NCBI GenBank assembly: GCA_028335865.1
Contig: JAOKTA010000001.1
Coordinates: 20,381 to 84,380, forward strand
Direction: 5' to 3'
Origin: Candidatus Nitrosopumilus sp.
Lineage (GTDB): Archaea; Thermoproteota; Nitrososphaeria; Nitrososphaerales; Nitrosopumilaceae
Length of the DNA stretch: 64,000 bases
Below, piece by piece: positions 43,303 through 50,317 of this stretch (positions within the stretch are counted from its first letter, which is position 1; the number at the start of each line of letters is the position of its first letter). Below the pieces are notes generated by a model. That model was given only the letters and a program-made list of their open reading frames with translations, was not told the DNA's origin and made no database searches. A program made the position numbers and the translations under genes.

Positions 43303-45399
43303 CTATAGCCCGATTCTAACATCTAAAATTTTACAGCCTTTTCCCTTTTCCATCACAAGGACAGGATTCATGTCTAACTCTTTGATCTCTTTAAAGTCAG
43401 AAACTAGTTGAGAAAGCCTCTGAATGCATTCAGATAATTTTGCAATATCGGATGGTTTTTCACCTCTAACACCTTGTAGAAGTTTTTGTGTTTTAATTGA
43501 GGCAATCATATCATCTGCTTCATTATCAGTTACGGGTGCAAGTTTGAAGGTAACATCCTTTAGAACTTCTACATAGATTCCACCCATTCCCAACATGATT
43601 ACTGGACCAAATCCAGGTTCAAGTTTAGAACCAATGATTAATTCTTTACCGCCTTTAACCATCTCTACAATCAAAACGCCCTTTATGTCAGCATTTTTAT
43701 CATATTTTTTAGCATTTTTGATAATTGTTTTGTATGCATCTTTAACTTCGGCATCATTAGTGAGATTTACTTTAACGCCACCTGCATCAGACTTGTGAAT
43801 AATTTGTGGTGATGCAATTTTCATCACAACAGGATAACCAATTTTTTTTGCAGTTTTTACAGCTTCTGTTTCGTTTGTAGCAAGTGCACTTTTAGGAAGT
43901 GGTAGACCATATGCTTTGAGAACTTCTTGACCCTCTTCTTCTAAGAGATTAGGTCTTTTTTCATTTTTAACTTTATCAAAAATTTTCTGTGCTTTTGCTT
44001 TATTTACTTTAAATTTAGTAATTTTACCAGTAGGGGATTTAATCCAGTTTCTAAATCTAATCATTGCTGCAAGAGTTCGAATTGCACCTTCAGCATATGT
44101 ATAATATGGAACATTACCCTTTGCTAAAATTTCCCTATTAGTAATTCCTTCATCTAATCCCATTAAACTAGCAAGCATTGTTTTTTTATATTTTTTTGAC
44201 ATACTAACAATTACATTTGCAAGTTCATCATAATCTAAAGTTCCAGAAGGAGTACACATTGAAATAACTGAACCGACTTTTGGGTGAGCAAGTACACGGT
44301 CTAAAACATTATTGAATCTATTAGAATCAGCATCACCTACAATGTCAACAGGGTTTCTAGAGCTACCCCAAGGTGGAATTACAGCATCAATTTTTTTTCT
44401 AATAGTATCGATATTTGCCATTTTAATATTCAGTTTAGAACATGCATCAGTTGAAATAATTGCAGGTCCACCTGCATTTGAAACAATTACAAGATCACCT
44501 GCTAATGGTAATGGTTGCTTAGAAAATGCGGTTGCATAATCAAATAGTTCTTCCATGGTATCAACTCTAATTGCACCAGATTGTTTTAGTAAAGCATCAT
44601 AAATTTCATCAGAACCCATTAAAGCTCCAGTATGAGACATTGCAGCTTTTGCACCTTCAGGACTACGTCCAGATTTAAGAACAAGAACCGGTTTTTTGAG
44701 TTTTTTAGTAATATTTTTACAAACTTTAAGAAATTCTTGACCATCACCCATATCCTCAAGATACATTACAATAACTTCAGTTTGTTTGTGATTTGCAAGA
44801 ATTTTAAGAATATCTACTTCACTCATTGCAGCTTTGTTTCCAAGACTTACAACTGCTGAAAAACCAATTCCTTGCGCACTAGCATCTTCAACTAATGCTG
44901 CACATATAGCACCACTTTGCGATACAAGTGCAATCTTTCCAGATTTTGGAGTAATTTTAAGAAATGTAGAATTCATCATTGTTTTGGGATCAAGATTCAT
45001 GACACCAAGACAATTTGGTCCAATAATTTGGATTTTGTATTTTTTAGCTATATCTTTAATTTCCTCTTCACGTTTTGCACCCTCTTCATCGACTTCCTTG
45101 AATCCAGCTGTTATGATAATTACACCTTTGATTTTTTTCTTTCCACATTCCTCTAAAACTGGTGCAACAAGAGTATTTTTAATTACAATAACTGCAAGAT
45201 CGATTGGTTTTGGAACATCTAAAACAGTCTTGTATGCTTTTTTAGAAAAAACTGTTTCCCTTGAAGGGCTAATGGGATAAACAACTCCCGTAAAGCCATT
45301 AATGATATTAGATGTAATTGTAGCGCCAACACTGCCAGGTTTATCAGATGCACCTATCACTGCAATAGATTTTGGAGATAAGAAAACAGATTCTGCCAT
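43303..45399 (-). CDS. ADP-forming acyl-CoA synthetase, probably 4-hydroxybutyryl-CoA synthetase
   Basis: Links 4-hydroxybutyrate to CoA with ATP hydrolysed to ADP, the energy-saving thaumarchaeal variant. Domain order: CoA-binding (residues 1-130, IAVIGASDKPGSVGATI), succinyl-CoA-ligase-like with the phospho-His loop KAAMSHTGALMGSD (~260), then an ATP-grasp domain from ~460 (GYPVVMKIASPQIIHKSDAGGVKV). alpha and beta parts are fused in one chain of 698 residues. Substrate is inferred from linkage to abfD; 3-hydroxypropionate is the main alternative. 70 bp upstream of abfD, same operon. Confidence 0.9.
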   Translation of the reverse strand: MAESVFLSPKSIAVIGASDKPGSVGATITSNIINGFTGVVYPISPSRETVFSKKAYKTVLDVPKPIDLAVIVIKNTLVAPVLEECGKKKIKGVIIITAGFKEVDEEGAKREEEIKDIAKKYKIQIIGPNCLGVMNLDPKTMMNSTFLKITPKSGKIALVSQSGAICAALVEDASAQGIGFSAVVSLGNKAAMSEVDILKILANHKQTEVIVMYLEDMGDGQEFLKVCKNITKKLKKPVLVLKSGRSPEGAKAAMSHTGALMGSDEIYDALLKQSGAIRVDTMEELFDYATAFSKQPLPLAGDLVIVSNAGGPAIISTDACSKLNIKMANIDTIRKKIDAVIPPWGSSRNPVDIVGDADSNRFNNVLDRVLAHPKVGSVISMCTPSGTLDYDELANVIVSMSKKYKKTMLASLMGLDEGITNREILAKGNVPYYTYAEGAIRTLAAMIRFRNWIKSPTGKITKFKVNKAKAQKIFDKVKNEKRPNLLEEEGQEVLKAYGLPLPKSALATNETEAVKTAKKIGYPVVMKIASPQIIHKSDAGGVKVNLTNDAEVKDAYKTIIKNAKKYDKNADIKGVLIVEMVKGGKELIIGSKLEPGFGPVIMLGMGGIYVEVLKDVTFKLAPVTDNEADDMIASIKTQKLLQGVRGEKPSDIAKLSECIQRLSQLVSDFKEIKELDMNPVLVMEKGKGCKILDVRIGL

Positions 45400-45461
45400 A
45401 ATAAAGTGAATCTAAGATTTTGTATAATAAAGTTATTCATAGAAATTTCTGATCTTAGATT

Positions 45462-45815
45462 TTAACTTCCAAGCATCTTACCTGCAAGATTTTCTTTTCT
45501 AGAAATCCAAATGATGGATATGCTAGAAAATTTTGCAATTAGTACCCAAGATTCTCTGGCTAGATCACGAAGTTTTTCATTATTTATAGCAAATTCATGA
45601 TTTAGTTGATTTACAGTATTTTTTGAATCACTGTAAATAGTAATTTCATCATCGGTCTCAACAAATTTTTTTAATGCCAAGATTATTGCCATATATTCAG
45701 CCTGATTATTTGTAATTTCAGATTTTTTTTCATAAAAAGATTCTCCAGTTTCTTTTACAAAGAATCCAAAGCCACTGTTTGAACCACCAGAGCCATCAAC
45801 ATAAACACTAATTTT
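45462..45815 (-). CDS. RNase HI-family protein lacking the last catalytic Asp
   Basis: A ribonuclease H fold of ~117 residues. Three catalytic acids are visible: D in SVYVDGSGG, E in NNQAEYMAI, D in IYSDSKNTV. The fourth, expected as Asp in the C-terminal RxENxxAD segment, reads RKENLAGKML, i.e. Gly (codon GGT, one base from GAT). Activity may be reduced or altered. I start at TTG 45815 (LKISVYVDG), because the track start at 45866 adds a hydrophobic stretch foreign to the family. Confidence 0.78.
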   Translation of the reverse strand, partial: KISVYVDGSGGSNSGFGFFVKETGESFYEKKSEITNNQAEYMAIILALKKFVETDDEITIYSDSKNTVNQLNHEFAINNEKLRDLARESWVLIAKFSSISIIWISRKENLAGKMLGS

Positions 45816-45888
45816 CAATTTTATACGATCTATGGTCAGAATAGAAACTATAAAAAAGATAATCAAACAAAATGAAATGAATTAAAAT

Positions 45889-46770
45889 ATGATGTTAAAT
45901 TATGACGCACCAATGTATAGACCTCCATCAGAGGCTAGATCATTAATTTTTCAAGTTACACTAGGTTGCTCATTCAATGAATGTTCGTTTTGTGATATGT
46001 ATAGATCAAAAGAATATTCAGAGAGATCATGGGATGATGTCAAGGCTGAAATCGATATGATGGCAAATTACGTACCAGATACAAAGAGAGTATTTCTTGC
46101 AGATGGTGATGCATTAAATCTTGATTCTGAATATATGATTAAAATTTTAAAATACATCAGAGAAAAATTTGCAAATATTGAAAGAATTTCATGTTATGCA
46201 ATGCCTATGAATATTTTGAAAAAAACACCAGAGGAATTAAAAAAAATGAATGAAGCTGGATTAGATATGTTTTATCTAGGAATTGAAAGTGGTTCAGATA
46301 TTGTTTTGAAAAAAGTAACTAAAGGTGCGGTTGCAAAAACAATCATCAAATCAGTCAATAAAGCAAAGGAAGCAGGCTACATCATGTCATGTATGGTGAT
46401 TTTAGGATTAGGTGGAAAAAAATATTCAAAGGAACACATCAAAGGAACTGCAGAAGTGATCAGCGCATGTTCACCAAATTATGTTGGTGCATTAACACTT
46501 TATCTAGAAAATGGAATCAAACAAGAATTTATTGATAAATACAAAGGTGAATTTGTTAAAATAAATGATGACGAGGGATTAGAAGAGCTTTATGAATTGG
46601 TTAATCAAATCAATACAAAAGAAAAAATTGTATTTAGAGTAAATCATGGTTCAAATGCATATACCGTAAAAGGTACATTCCCGCAAGATAAACAAGAAAT
46701 GTTAGAGAAAGTAGAATGGATGAAAGACCATCCAGAAATTGTACGTCCTCAAGGAATTAGAGGATTTTAA
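45889..46770 (+). CDS. Radical SAM protein, function unknown
   Basis: A radical S-adenosylmethionine enzyme. The cluster motif is GCSFNECSFCDMY, CX4CX2C rather than the classic CX3CX2C but typical of a widespread subgroup with GCSxNxCxFCxMY. SAM-binding GGE-like region is FLADGDALNL; YLGIESGSD and GLGGKKYSKEH follow, as in HemN/Elp3-like enzymes. 293 residues with no extra domains. The reaction cannot be assigned. Its 3' side is the 435-bp non-coding region. Confidence 0.85.
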   Translation: MMLNYDAPMYRPPSEARSLIFQVTLGCSFNECSFCDMYRSKEYSERSWDDVKAEIDMMANYVPDTKRVFLADGDALNLDSEYMIKILKYIREKFANIERISCYAMPMNILKKTPEELKKMNEAGLDMFYLGIESGSDIVLKKVTKGAVAKTIIKSVNKAKEAGYIMSCMVILGLGGKKYSKEHIKGTAEVISACSPNYVGALTLYLENGIKQEFIDKYKGEFVKINDDEGLEELYELVNQINTKEKIVFRVNHGSNAYTVKGTFPQDKQEMLEKVEWMKDHPEIVRPQGIRGF

Positions 46771-46780
46771 ATTAAAATCT

Positions 46781-46798
46781 CTTTTTTAAAATCAGAAT
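46781..46798 (+). repeat. Left copy of 18-bp direct repeat
   Basis: cttttttaaaatcagaat, identical to 47142-47159. The two copies bracket 343 bp, like a target duplication or att-type repeat; the T run also could end transcription of the radical SAM gene just upstream. Confidence 0.85.
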
Positions 46799-46948
46799 AA
46801 TTCTTGAAAAGATTAAGAATAAACCCTGCCTATTGCATACCCGCTCCAAGAGTATCGTGCTCGTACACAATAGGCAACCTAAGCATGCCATACATGCATT
46901 AGATAACAAATTATTTTTCATACCTACATTAATTGATTAAGAATGTCA

Positions 46949-46968
46949 CTGGTAACCGAAGTTACCAG
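46949..46968 (-). other. 8-bp hairpin with UUCG loop (minus strand)
   Basis: CTGGTAAC-TTCG-GTTACCAG on the minus strand: a perfect 8-bp stem closed by C-G around UUCG, the very stable tetraloop class. Confidence 0.8.
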
Positions 46969-46987
46969 CGGAGAATTATTTTGTTTC

Positions 46988-47001
46988 GTAACCGAAGTCA
47001 C
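46988..47001 (-). other. Second, related UUCG hairpin (minus strand)
   Basis: GTGAC-TTCG-GTTAC: 5 bp including one G-U wobble. It shares the GACTTCGGTTAC-type core with the hairpin 20 bp away, suggesting an internal duplication or a shared binding site. Confidence 0.65.
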
Positions 47002-47109
47002 TAACATACAATAACCAATTCTCGTGGCGTGCAAATTGTAATTTTATGAATTCACGAGTTTACAAAAATGTTGTTGTTTCAATAATTGGTCTATAAAAAA
47101 AGACACTTC

Positions 47110-47148
47110 GCCCTAATGCTCACAATTATACAAGAAAAGGGCTTTTTT
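47110..47148 (+). terminator. Stem plus T-run, possible plus-strand transcript end
   Basis: GCCCT (47110-47114) can pair with AGGGC (47138-47142), followed by six T. It overlaps the right copy of the 18-bp repeat. Confidence 0.45.
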
Positions 47149-47159
47149 AAAATCAGAAT
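47142..47159 (+). repeat. Right copy of 18-bp direct repeat
   Basis: cttttttaaaatcagaat, identical to 46781-46798; flanking bases on both sides differ between the copies, so the match ends sharply. Confidence 0.85.
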
Positions 47160-47205
47160 TAACTTTCTGAGAATTGAATAGCCGTAGTCTTAGTCAAATT
47201 AAAAA

Positions 47206-47463
47206 TTATAAATTCTCAATTATAGATTTTAGATTTTCAGGTAATTCAGGTAATTCAGTATGACTTTCATTATTTTGAAGAACCTCAGGTCCTATTCGTC
47301 TTACTATCTGAGTTGCAATCAGAGTATCAATATTTCTTTGAATATATTTTTCGCTCATAATGGTTTTCAATTTTTCAAAAACAATTTCCTCATTTTCATA
47401 TTTTTTAATTCCATATTGAACTAAGATAGTTTGTTCAGTAGATGAAAAATCAGTCATAGTCAT
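47206..47463 (-). CDS. Small hypothetical protein
   Basis: 85 residues, helical and acidic, possibly a winged-helix-like fold (STEQTILVQYGIKKYENEEIVFEKLKTIMSEKYIQRNIDTLIATQIVRRIG). Two ATG starts (47463, 47457) are in frame. No known family. Divergent from the membrane protein at 47539 with a 75-bp gap. Confidence 0.6.
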   Translation of the reverse strand: MTMTDFSSTEQTILVQYGIKKYENEEIVFEKLKTIMSEKYIQRNIDTLIATQIVRRIGPEVLQNNESHTELPELPENLKSIIENL

Positions 47464-47538
47464 AATTCAAAATTAAAGGGTAAAAATCTTTTCTTATTAA
47501 AAAATACTTAAAATATGATAGAAGATGAATGAAATTAG

Positions 47539-48030
47539 ATGCAAACCAAAATTGAATTAATTTCAAACGTATTAAGAATAAAAAAATATGCAATAATTGG
47601 AATAATTAGCGGAGTATCTTTAGGAATAATTTATTATTTTTTGACAATGTCAATGTTGCCAACTCATTTTGATGCAGCAATTGAATTAGCACCACATTAT
47701 ATTCTAACATCAATTGGATTGACAATAGCAATCTCAACGTTAGCTGGAATTAATTTTGCAATGATGGGATACAAGATGAACCAAATCAAAAAAATGAATT
47801 CAGTCAAAAGTAATTCATCAGCAATATTTGGAGGAATATTTGCAGCATTTACACCGGGTTGTCCAGCATGTACAGCCCCATTAGCAGTAATTTTAGGAGC
47901 GGTTGGCGGATTATCATTATTTCCAATGCAAGGACTAGAATTGAAATTTATTTCAGTTGGAGTATTGATATTTTCAATTTATTGGATAACAAAAGGATTG
48001 CAAAATAAAAGCTGTTGTAAAATAGGATAA
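47539..48030 (+). CDS. Membrane protein with GCPACTAP motif, unknown
   Basis: 163 residues with about four membrane helices (18-38, 50-76, 96-122, 132-150). A CxxC pair lies in FTPGCPACTAPLAVILGAVGG, at the start of a helix, and CC near the C-terminus. The Cys arrangement could bind a metal or undergo redox change near the membrane surface. No family I can name with confidence. Confidence 0.7.
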   Translation: MQTKIELISNVLRIKKYAIIGIISGVSLGIIYYFLTMSMLPTHFDAAIELAPHYILTSIGLTIAISTLAGINFAMMGYKMNQIKKMNSVKSNSSAIFGGIFAAFTPGCPACTAPLAVILGAVGGLSLFPMQGLELKFISVGVLIFSIYWITKGLQNKSCCKIG

Positions 48031-48044
48031 CAGTATATTAAAAA

Positions 48045-49025
48045 TTATTTATTTCTTTTAACTTGAAAAATTGTATATCCATATTTTTTATTTATTTCAG
48101 TTTCAGATAATTGTGAAATATCATACTCCACAAAATCTTTCAAAGCCAGATACAAATTATTATCAATAATAAGACCATTTTCAGGACATAATGAATTTAT
48201 TTTAAAACATCGATTAACTGTTGGGCCAAAAATATCACTAATTGTAGAGGTAGTGCTTTGGGCTACTTTTACTGAACCATAACTAATACTAATTTTATAA
48301 TTTAATTCAGGCATCTTTTCTTCTTCAAGTTGTTTCTTTAAATCATCATGAGATTCAATCATGCATAAGCAGCATTCTAAAATATTTTTTGTTGTTTTAC
48401 TATCACTAAGATCCGTGTTTGGAAATCTGAACATCAATGCATCCCCAATATTTTTAACTACTTCCCCATCATATTTTTGAACAATTTTAGCCATAAAATT
48501 TAAAAAAGTTTCATACAATTTAGTAACATCATTGTCAGATAGTTTAGCAGAAATTTTTGTAGAGTCTTTCATGTCAATTACACCAACACAATCATTTTGT
48601 GTGTGTTGAGAAAATTTTAGAAGAATATCCTCTTGTTGTTTAATTACTTCCTCTTTTTGCTTAATAGTAATTTCGGCTTCTTGAAGTTTTTTTGCCATAT
48701 TATCAAATGACTCAGAAAGATTACCTATTTCATCACGAGATTTTATATTAGTTCTAATATTGAATTCACCTCGAGAGATTTGATAAGTTGCTTCACTAAG
48801 TTTTGTAATAGGATCAGAAAGACGTTTTGCCAAAAAATACGTAAGAACACTTAATCCAATCATTAAAGAAATACCAATTAAAATTATATTTTCTTGTAGT
48901 TCAAAAATTGAGATGCTATCAAAATTTAAAAATATTATAGTTGTGATAGAAATTGAAATAAAAGTTGTAGATAAAACCAACACTAGTAATTTTTTTTGTA
49001 AGCTGAAAAAAGTAAAGGAAGACAT
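48045..49025 (-). CDS. Membrane HAMP class III nucleotidyl cyclase-like protein
   Basis: 326 residues. Two membrane helices (12-30, 42-62) with a short outside loop, a HAMP linker (LAKRLSDPITKLSEATYQISRGEFNIR), a coiled coil, and a class III cyclase domain from ~145. Metal-binding Asp in GVIDMKDST and GDALMF, adenine-selecting Lys in VVKNIGD and Asp in SDIFGPTVN are present, as is the catalytic Asn. The transition-state Arg four residues after it is Lys (VNRCFKI). It may make cAMP weakly or act as a sensor only. Ends 14 bp from the convergent 47539 gene. Confidence 0.85.
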   Translation of the reverse strand: MSSFTFFSLQKKLLVLVLSTTFISISITTIIFLNFDSISIFELQENIILIGISLMIGLSVLTYFLAKRLSDPITKLSEATYQISRGEFNIRTNIKSRDEIGNLSESFDNMAKKLQEAEITIKQKEEVIKQQEDILLKFSQHTQNDCVGVIDMKDSTKISAKLSDNDVTKLYETFLNFMAKIVQKYDGEVVKNIGDALMFRFPNTDLSDSKTTKNILECCLCMIESHDDLKKQLEEEKMPELNYKISISYGSVKVAQSTTSTISDIFGPTVNRCFKINSLCPENGLIIDNNLYLALKDFVEYDISQLSETEINKKYGYTIFQVKRNK

Positions 49026-49098
49026 CCCAGTTATCTTTAGTAATCATTACTTATAGGATTGATGAATATCACCATATCTTGATTAATAAGAGCAAAAA

Positions 49099-49173
49099 TG
49101 GGCCCACAGTGATTTGAACACTGGATCTTCGCCGTGTAAGGGCGACGTCATAACCGAGCTAGACTATGAGCCC
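49099..49173 (-). tRNA. tRNA-Val (anticodon TAC)
   Basis: A 75-nt cloverleaf on the minus strand: acceptor GGGCTCA/TGGGCCC, anticodon stem TCGCC/GGCGA with loop CTTACAC, T-arm CAGTG-TTCAAAT-CACTG, discriminator A. CCA not encoded. Confidence 0.95.
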
Positions 49174-49254
49174 ACTGAAACATCCCTCGTTGAAATCCAT
49201 TTAAACTTTCAGACAAAGGAAAATCTAGAAATTTGATTAAAAATAATCAAAACT

Positions 49255-50286
49255 GTGAATGCTTATAATTTTTTTTCCAGTCCAATTGGATTAGGTCACG
49301 TGACTAGAGATATTGCAATAGTAAATAATTTGAAAGATATCCCAATTAATTTTGTTACAGGTAGTGGAGCTGCAAAAATTTTAAAGAAATTAGAATTTAA
49401 AGTAAATGATGCCTATAACCCACCGTCATTTAGTGTAAAAGAAGGAATATTAAATAATCAAACAAAGTGGTTATGGAACTATTATCAATATTATAAAAAT
49501 TGTAAAAATAAATCAGAAAAAATTCTTAAAAAAAATAATTCAGATTTAATAATTAGTGATGAAGACTTTGCATCATTAACTGTTGCACAGAATTTGGAAA
49601 TTCCAAATATATTGATTACAGATGTTTTAGAAACAAAATTCACAAAAGGGATTACATCATTTATTGAAAGAAAAATGAACAAATCAATGATGAACATTAT
49701 AAAAAATTGTGATGTTGTAATAATTCCAGAAGAAGGAGATGACCAGGACAATATCAAAAGAGTAGGGCCAATAGTTAGAAAAATAAATTATTCACGAGAA
49801 GAATTAAGAGAAAAATTTTCATTAAACAAAATAACAGTACTTATTTCAATTGGAGGTACTGATGCAGGGTTATTTTTAATAGATAAAGCAATAAAAGCAA
49901 TTTTAAAAATTAATCAAAATATTGAAATTTTAGTAGTATCAGGTCCAGCAGTTAATAAAAAATTTCTAAATGTAAAAAATTTAGGATTTGTAGACAATTT
50001 ACATGAATTAATTTTTGCATCAGATTTGATAATTTCTCTAGCAGGTAAATCAACCATAGACGAGGCTAAAGCCTATGGTACACCAGGAATATTTATTCCA
50101 ATTAAAGGTCATTTTGAACAAGAACATAACGCAAAAACGGAAGGATTTGTTTTTGAAAATATCAATAATCTTGAAACATTAATTTTAGAAAAATTAGAAC
50201 AAAAAAGAAATAAAGTGAATACAGATGGTGCAAGATTGGCATCAGAAATTATTAAAAAAATGATCAAAGAGAGATCAAATAGTTAA
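49255..50286 (+). CDS. GT28/MurG-like glycosyltransferase
   Basis: A GT-B fold glycosyltransferase. SPIGLGHVTRDIAIVNNL is the N-terminal glycine loop, VLISIGGTDAGLFLIDKAI starts the C-terminal domain, and LIISLAGKSTIDEAKAYGTPGIFIPIKGHFEQEHNA is the nucleotide-sugar binding region. 343 residues, GTG start. Possibly attaches a sugar to a lipid carrier or archaeal lipid; donor and acceptor unknown. Confidence 0.82.
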   Translation: MNAYNFFSSPIGLGHVTRDIAIVNNLKDIPINFVTGSGAAKILKKLEFKVNDAYNPPSFSVKEGILNNQTKWLWNYYQYYKNCKNKSEKILKKNNSDLIISDEDFASLTVAQNLEIPNILITDVLETKFTKGITSFIERKMNKSMMNIIKNCDVVIIPEEGDDQDNIKRVGPIVRKINYSREELREKFSLNKITVLISIGGTDAGLFLIDKAIKAILKINQNIEILVVSGPAVNKKFLNVKNLGFVDNLHELIFASDLIISLAGKSTIDEAKAYGTPGIFIPIKGHFEQEHNAKTEGFVFENINNLETLILEKLEQKRNKVNTDGARLASEIIKKMIKERSNS

Positions 50287-50317
50287 TAGATGGTAATTTG
50301 GTTTTAAGAATAATACT

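Larger units (their letters stand above)
46827..47068 (-). ncRNA. Candidate structured non-coding RNA (strand tentative)
   Basis: Stems seen: TGCCTATTG (46827-46835) with CAATAGGCA (46868-46876), perfect 9 bp; GCATG/CATGC near 46883-46897; the hairpin 46949-46968; the hairpin 46988-47001; and CTCGTG/CACGAG around 47021-47058. The minus strand is favoured because both small hairpins then have C(UUCG)G loops and one pair is G-U instead of an A-C mismatch. A TATA-like run (minus TTTTTTTATAG, near 47092-47102) precedes it. The plus strand, ending at the T run at 47143, remains possible. Boundaries are estimates. Confidence 0.45.
46771..47205. other. 435-bp non-coding region between convergent genes, rich in hairpins
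   Basis: No ORF of note on either strand. It contains an exact 18-bp direct repeat at its edges, a 9-bp-stem hairpin, two related UUCG-type hairpins and a terminator-like end; these are listed separately. It looks like a structured RNA gene and/or an inserted small element. I could not match it to SRP RNA (no helix 8 GGAA loop) or RNase P RNA (no GGAAGUCC-type core). Confidence 0.55.

Noticed and set aside
46771-47205. SRP RNA or RNase P RNA in the non-coding region
   Set aside because: No SRP helix 8 GGAA-loop motif and no RNase P conserved core (GGAAGUCC-like or ACAGAAA-like) on either strand, so a known family assignment is not supported.
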